A DNA stretch of 47,789 bases from Pelargonium tetragonum (taxonomy: Eukaryota; Streptophyta; Magnoliopsida; Geraniales; Geraniaceae): NCBI GenBank assembly GCA_036897445.1, contig JAYMTL010000147.1:1-47789 (forward strand), in the 5' to 3' direction. This document shows, piece by piece, positions 46,401-47,789 of this stretch. Position numbers and translations under genes: made by a program. The notes under the pieces were generated by a model. The model did no database searches. It worked only from the letters and a program-made list of their open reading frames with translations, and was not told the DNA's origin. The stretch's first letter is position 1; the number at the start of each line of letters is the position of its first letter.

Positions 46401-47789
46401 TGCTATAACTTATTTTAGGATAATAAATACTGTTGGATTTAAAGCCCGCTTATATCCCTAGTTTTTTAACAAAGCTTAAACTTAAATAAGTACATGTCCT
46501 ATATTTTGGAACAGTAAGCAATTCTAACATTAGTACGCATTCCAGTGAGAGACCTTAACAAAACTTTTTAGAGGGAACCTGGTACTTAAGTTAAAATAAA
46601 CGTTAACCCTAGGAATTCCTCGCGGTTTCCACAAGTTATATAGAGTACCTTGGGTTCTTAAGTCTTGTTATATTGTATAGTCTAAGTAAGGCTCCTAAAA
46701 TGAAACCCTTAAATAGAGTTCTAAAACCGTATTAAGTTAACGAGTACATGCTAGACGAAATGCAGAGAGTTTCTTCCCCAGCTTTGTTAACTATTATAAA
46801 GCGCGGCTCCTTAAGGTTTTAGTTTTTAATAGATTAAATCCAGTCTAACTTAAAGTAATAGTAGCTTAAAAAGCCCTAGTACTTTAAGAGCTGAACACAG
46901 AGCCTTAAATAACAAGGCATGAACCCCAAAGTATTTGAACCGTCGACATTATAGCTTAAGTTGCCTTTGCTCTAAATCTGGTGTTGAGGTTAACTGAAAT
47001 TAGGGGTGTTCCTAAAATGAATCATGTACAGCAGCCTTAAAATTTAGAGTCTTTCTTATATTAAAAGGATAAAATATAGGTACTAAGTTTATTATGGTTA
47101 AAGAAACTACTCAAAAGTACCTTAGGCTGGGTGGGTAATACTCTAGCAATTACAGTTTATAACTCTGGGAAACCTTTTATATTAGGATAAAATTAATGTA
47201 GTTAAGTTTGGATTTTTAACCCTAACCAAAAGGGAGCCATTATAAGCTACTTAGAGAAGGCCTGTAAGCAGCGCTTTTTGCTTCTTAATTTCTAAGAGAA
47301 ACCCTAACTTAATAGAAGCAATCGCTAAAAGTTTCTTGTATATGAATGAAAAGTTTATCCTACACTGGCTTTAAAGGAGCCAGTTATATAAAAAAAATGT
47401 CCTTTGTTGTAATAACGGACCCCAACTAAAAGAAAAAAGAGCCTTGCTTTTCCCCCGGTTAGCTCTTATTTAGTCTCGTAACTTATACTTTTAAGTAGAT
47501 TTAACTTACACTATCTAAAGCTAATAAACGCAAAAAGAGTGAAAGAAGACTTAATTCTGTTTTCATTTGTAAACCTCTGAAGATGATTAAGTCCTAATAA
47601 CAGGGAGCCCCTTTACTACGGGTAACCTTGTGCCCAGTCTTTAGTTTTCTTAGAATATTGAACCCGAAATGAAAGCCCCTTTCGTTTTTACAGCTCAGTT
47701 AGACTAAATAAATATAACCTAAGAGACTTACTACACTTTGTAGGCCTTTTTATCTTACTAAAGTAAGACCCACGGAATACTCCAAATTA
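43481..47789. other. Noncoding AT-rich stretch
   Basis: No gene identified to the window end. Open frames at 43498-43716 and 44203-44463 (plus), 44556-44744 and 45461-45703 (minus) and 44607-44801 (plus) overlap or sit alone without domains. The region holds the alternative hairpin pair at 44478-44518, which contains a GGANTCC site (44485). The last 3 kb show nothing I can support. Confidence 0.6.
44478..44518. repeat. Two mutually exclusive hairpins
   Basis: AAACAGGGG (44478-44486) can pair with CCCCTGTTT (44510-44518) in a 9-bp stem. The same GGGG can instead pair with the nearer CCCC in AGGGGA-A-TCCCCT (44482-44494), a tight 6-bp stem around a GGAATCC core. Only one can form at a time. 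There is no adjacent gene, so a switch role is speculative. Confidence 0.55.

Noticed and set aside
1-47789. Retroelement, transposon or virus-derived content
   Set aside because: No reverse transcriptase, integrase, transposase or capsid motif, no long terminal repeats and no target-site duplication pattern were seen.
1-47789. Bacterial or phage origin
   Set aside because: There is no coding density, no ribosome-binding-site-linked ORFs and no operon structure on either strand.

Overview
This 47.8 kb window is AT-rich (about 35-37% G+C, from sampled lines) and I find no gene in it that I can name. The longest open frame is about 97 codons. Open frames of 60 or more codons are no more common than chance predicts at this composition, and they show no recognisable domain, no clustering and no consistent start signal. 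I see no tRNA or full rRNA gene, IS or transposon ORF, CRISPR array, long tandem repeat, or microsatellite beyond 9-11-base homopolymer runs.

The texture is unlike bacterial DNA, which would be densely coding. It is also unlike most animal or plant nuclear DNA, which would carry simple repeats, transposon ORFs and stronger CpG or TpA bias. The best fit I can offer is a large, mostly noncoding organelle chromosome. The closest known case is the expanded dinoflagellate (Symbiodiniaceae) mitochondrial genome, reported as about 64% A+T, about 99% noncoding, with only cox1, cob, cox3 and fragmented rRNAs. This is an inference from composition and gene absence; no diagnostic gene is present here to prove it. 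A gene desert in a protist nuclear genome remains possible.

Layout: two textures alternate. The bulk (about 201-2050, 2571-4800, 5661-10260, 10781-28900, 29641-30470, 31001-32320, 32641-37780, 37941-39950, 40341-42680, 43481-47789) is ordinary-looking AT-rich DNA with many short inverted repeats, notably the 7-mer GGANTCC at about 33 sites. Set into it are blocks (1-200, 2051-2570, 4801-5660, 10261-10780, 28901-29640, 30471-31000, 32321-32640, 37781-37940, 39951-40340, 42681-43480) rich in CTA/ATA/TAG words, with C+T-rich and A+C-rich runs. Several of these blocks share diverged sequence with each other.

Five diverged dispersed-repeat relationships are visible by eye, labelled R1 to R5 below. 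The strongest are R1 (three copies near 30.6, 40.0 and 43.2 kb), R2 (0.56 and 38.1 kb), R3 (31.4 and 42.9 kb) and R4 (20.27 and 31.59 kb). Together with a 15-bp perfect hairpin at 24.1 kb and the GGANTCC excess, these are the main signals the window offers. What the repeats do (RNA genes, decayed coding fragments or recombination substrates) cannot be settled from sequence alone.
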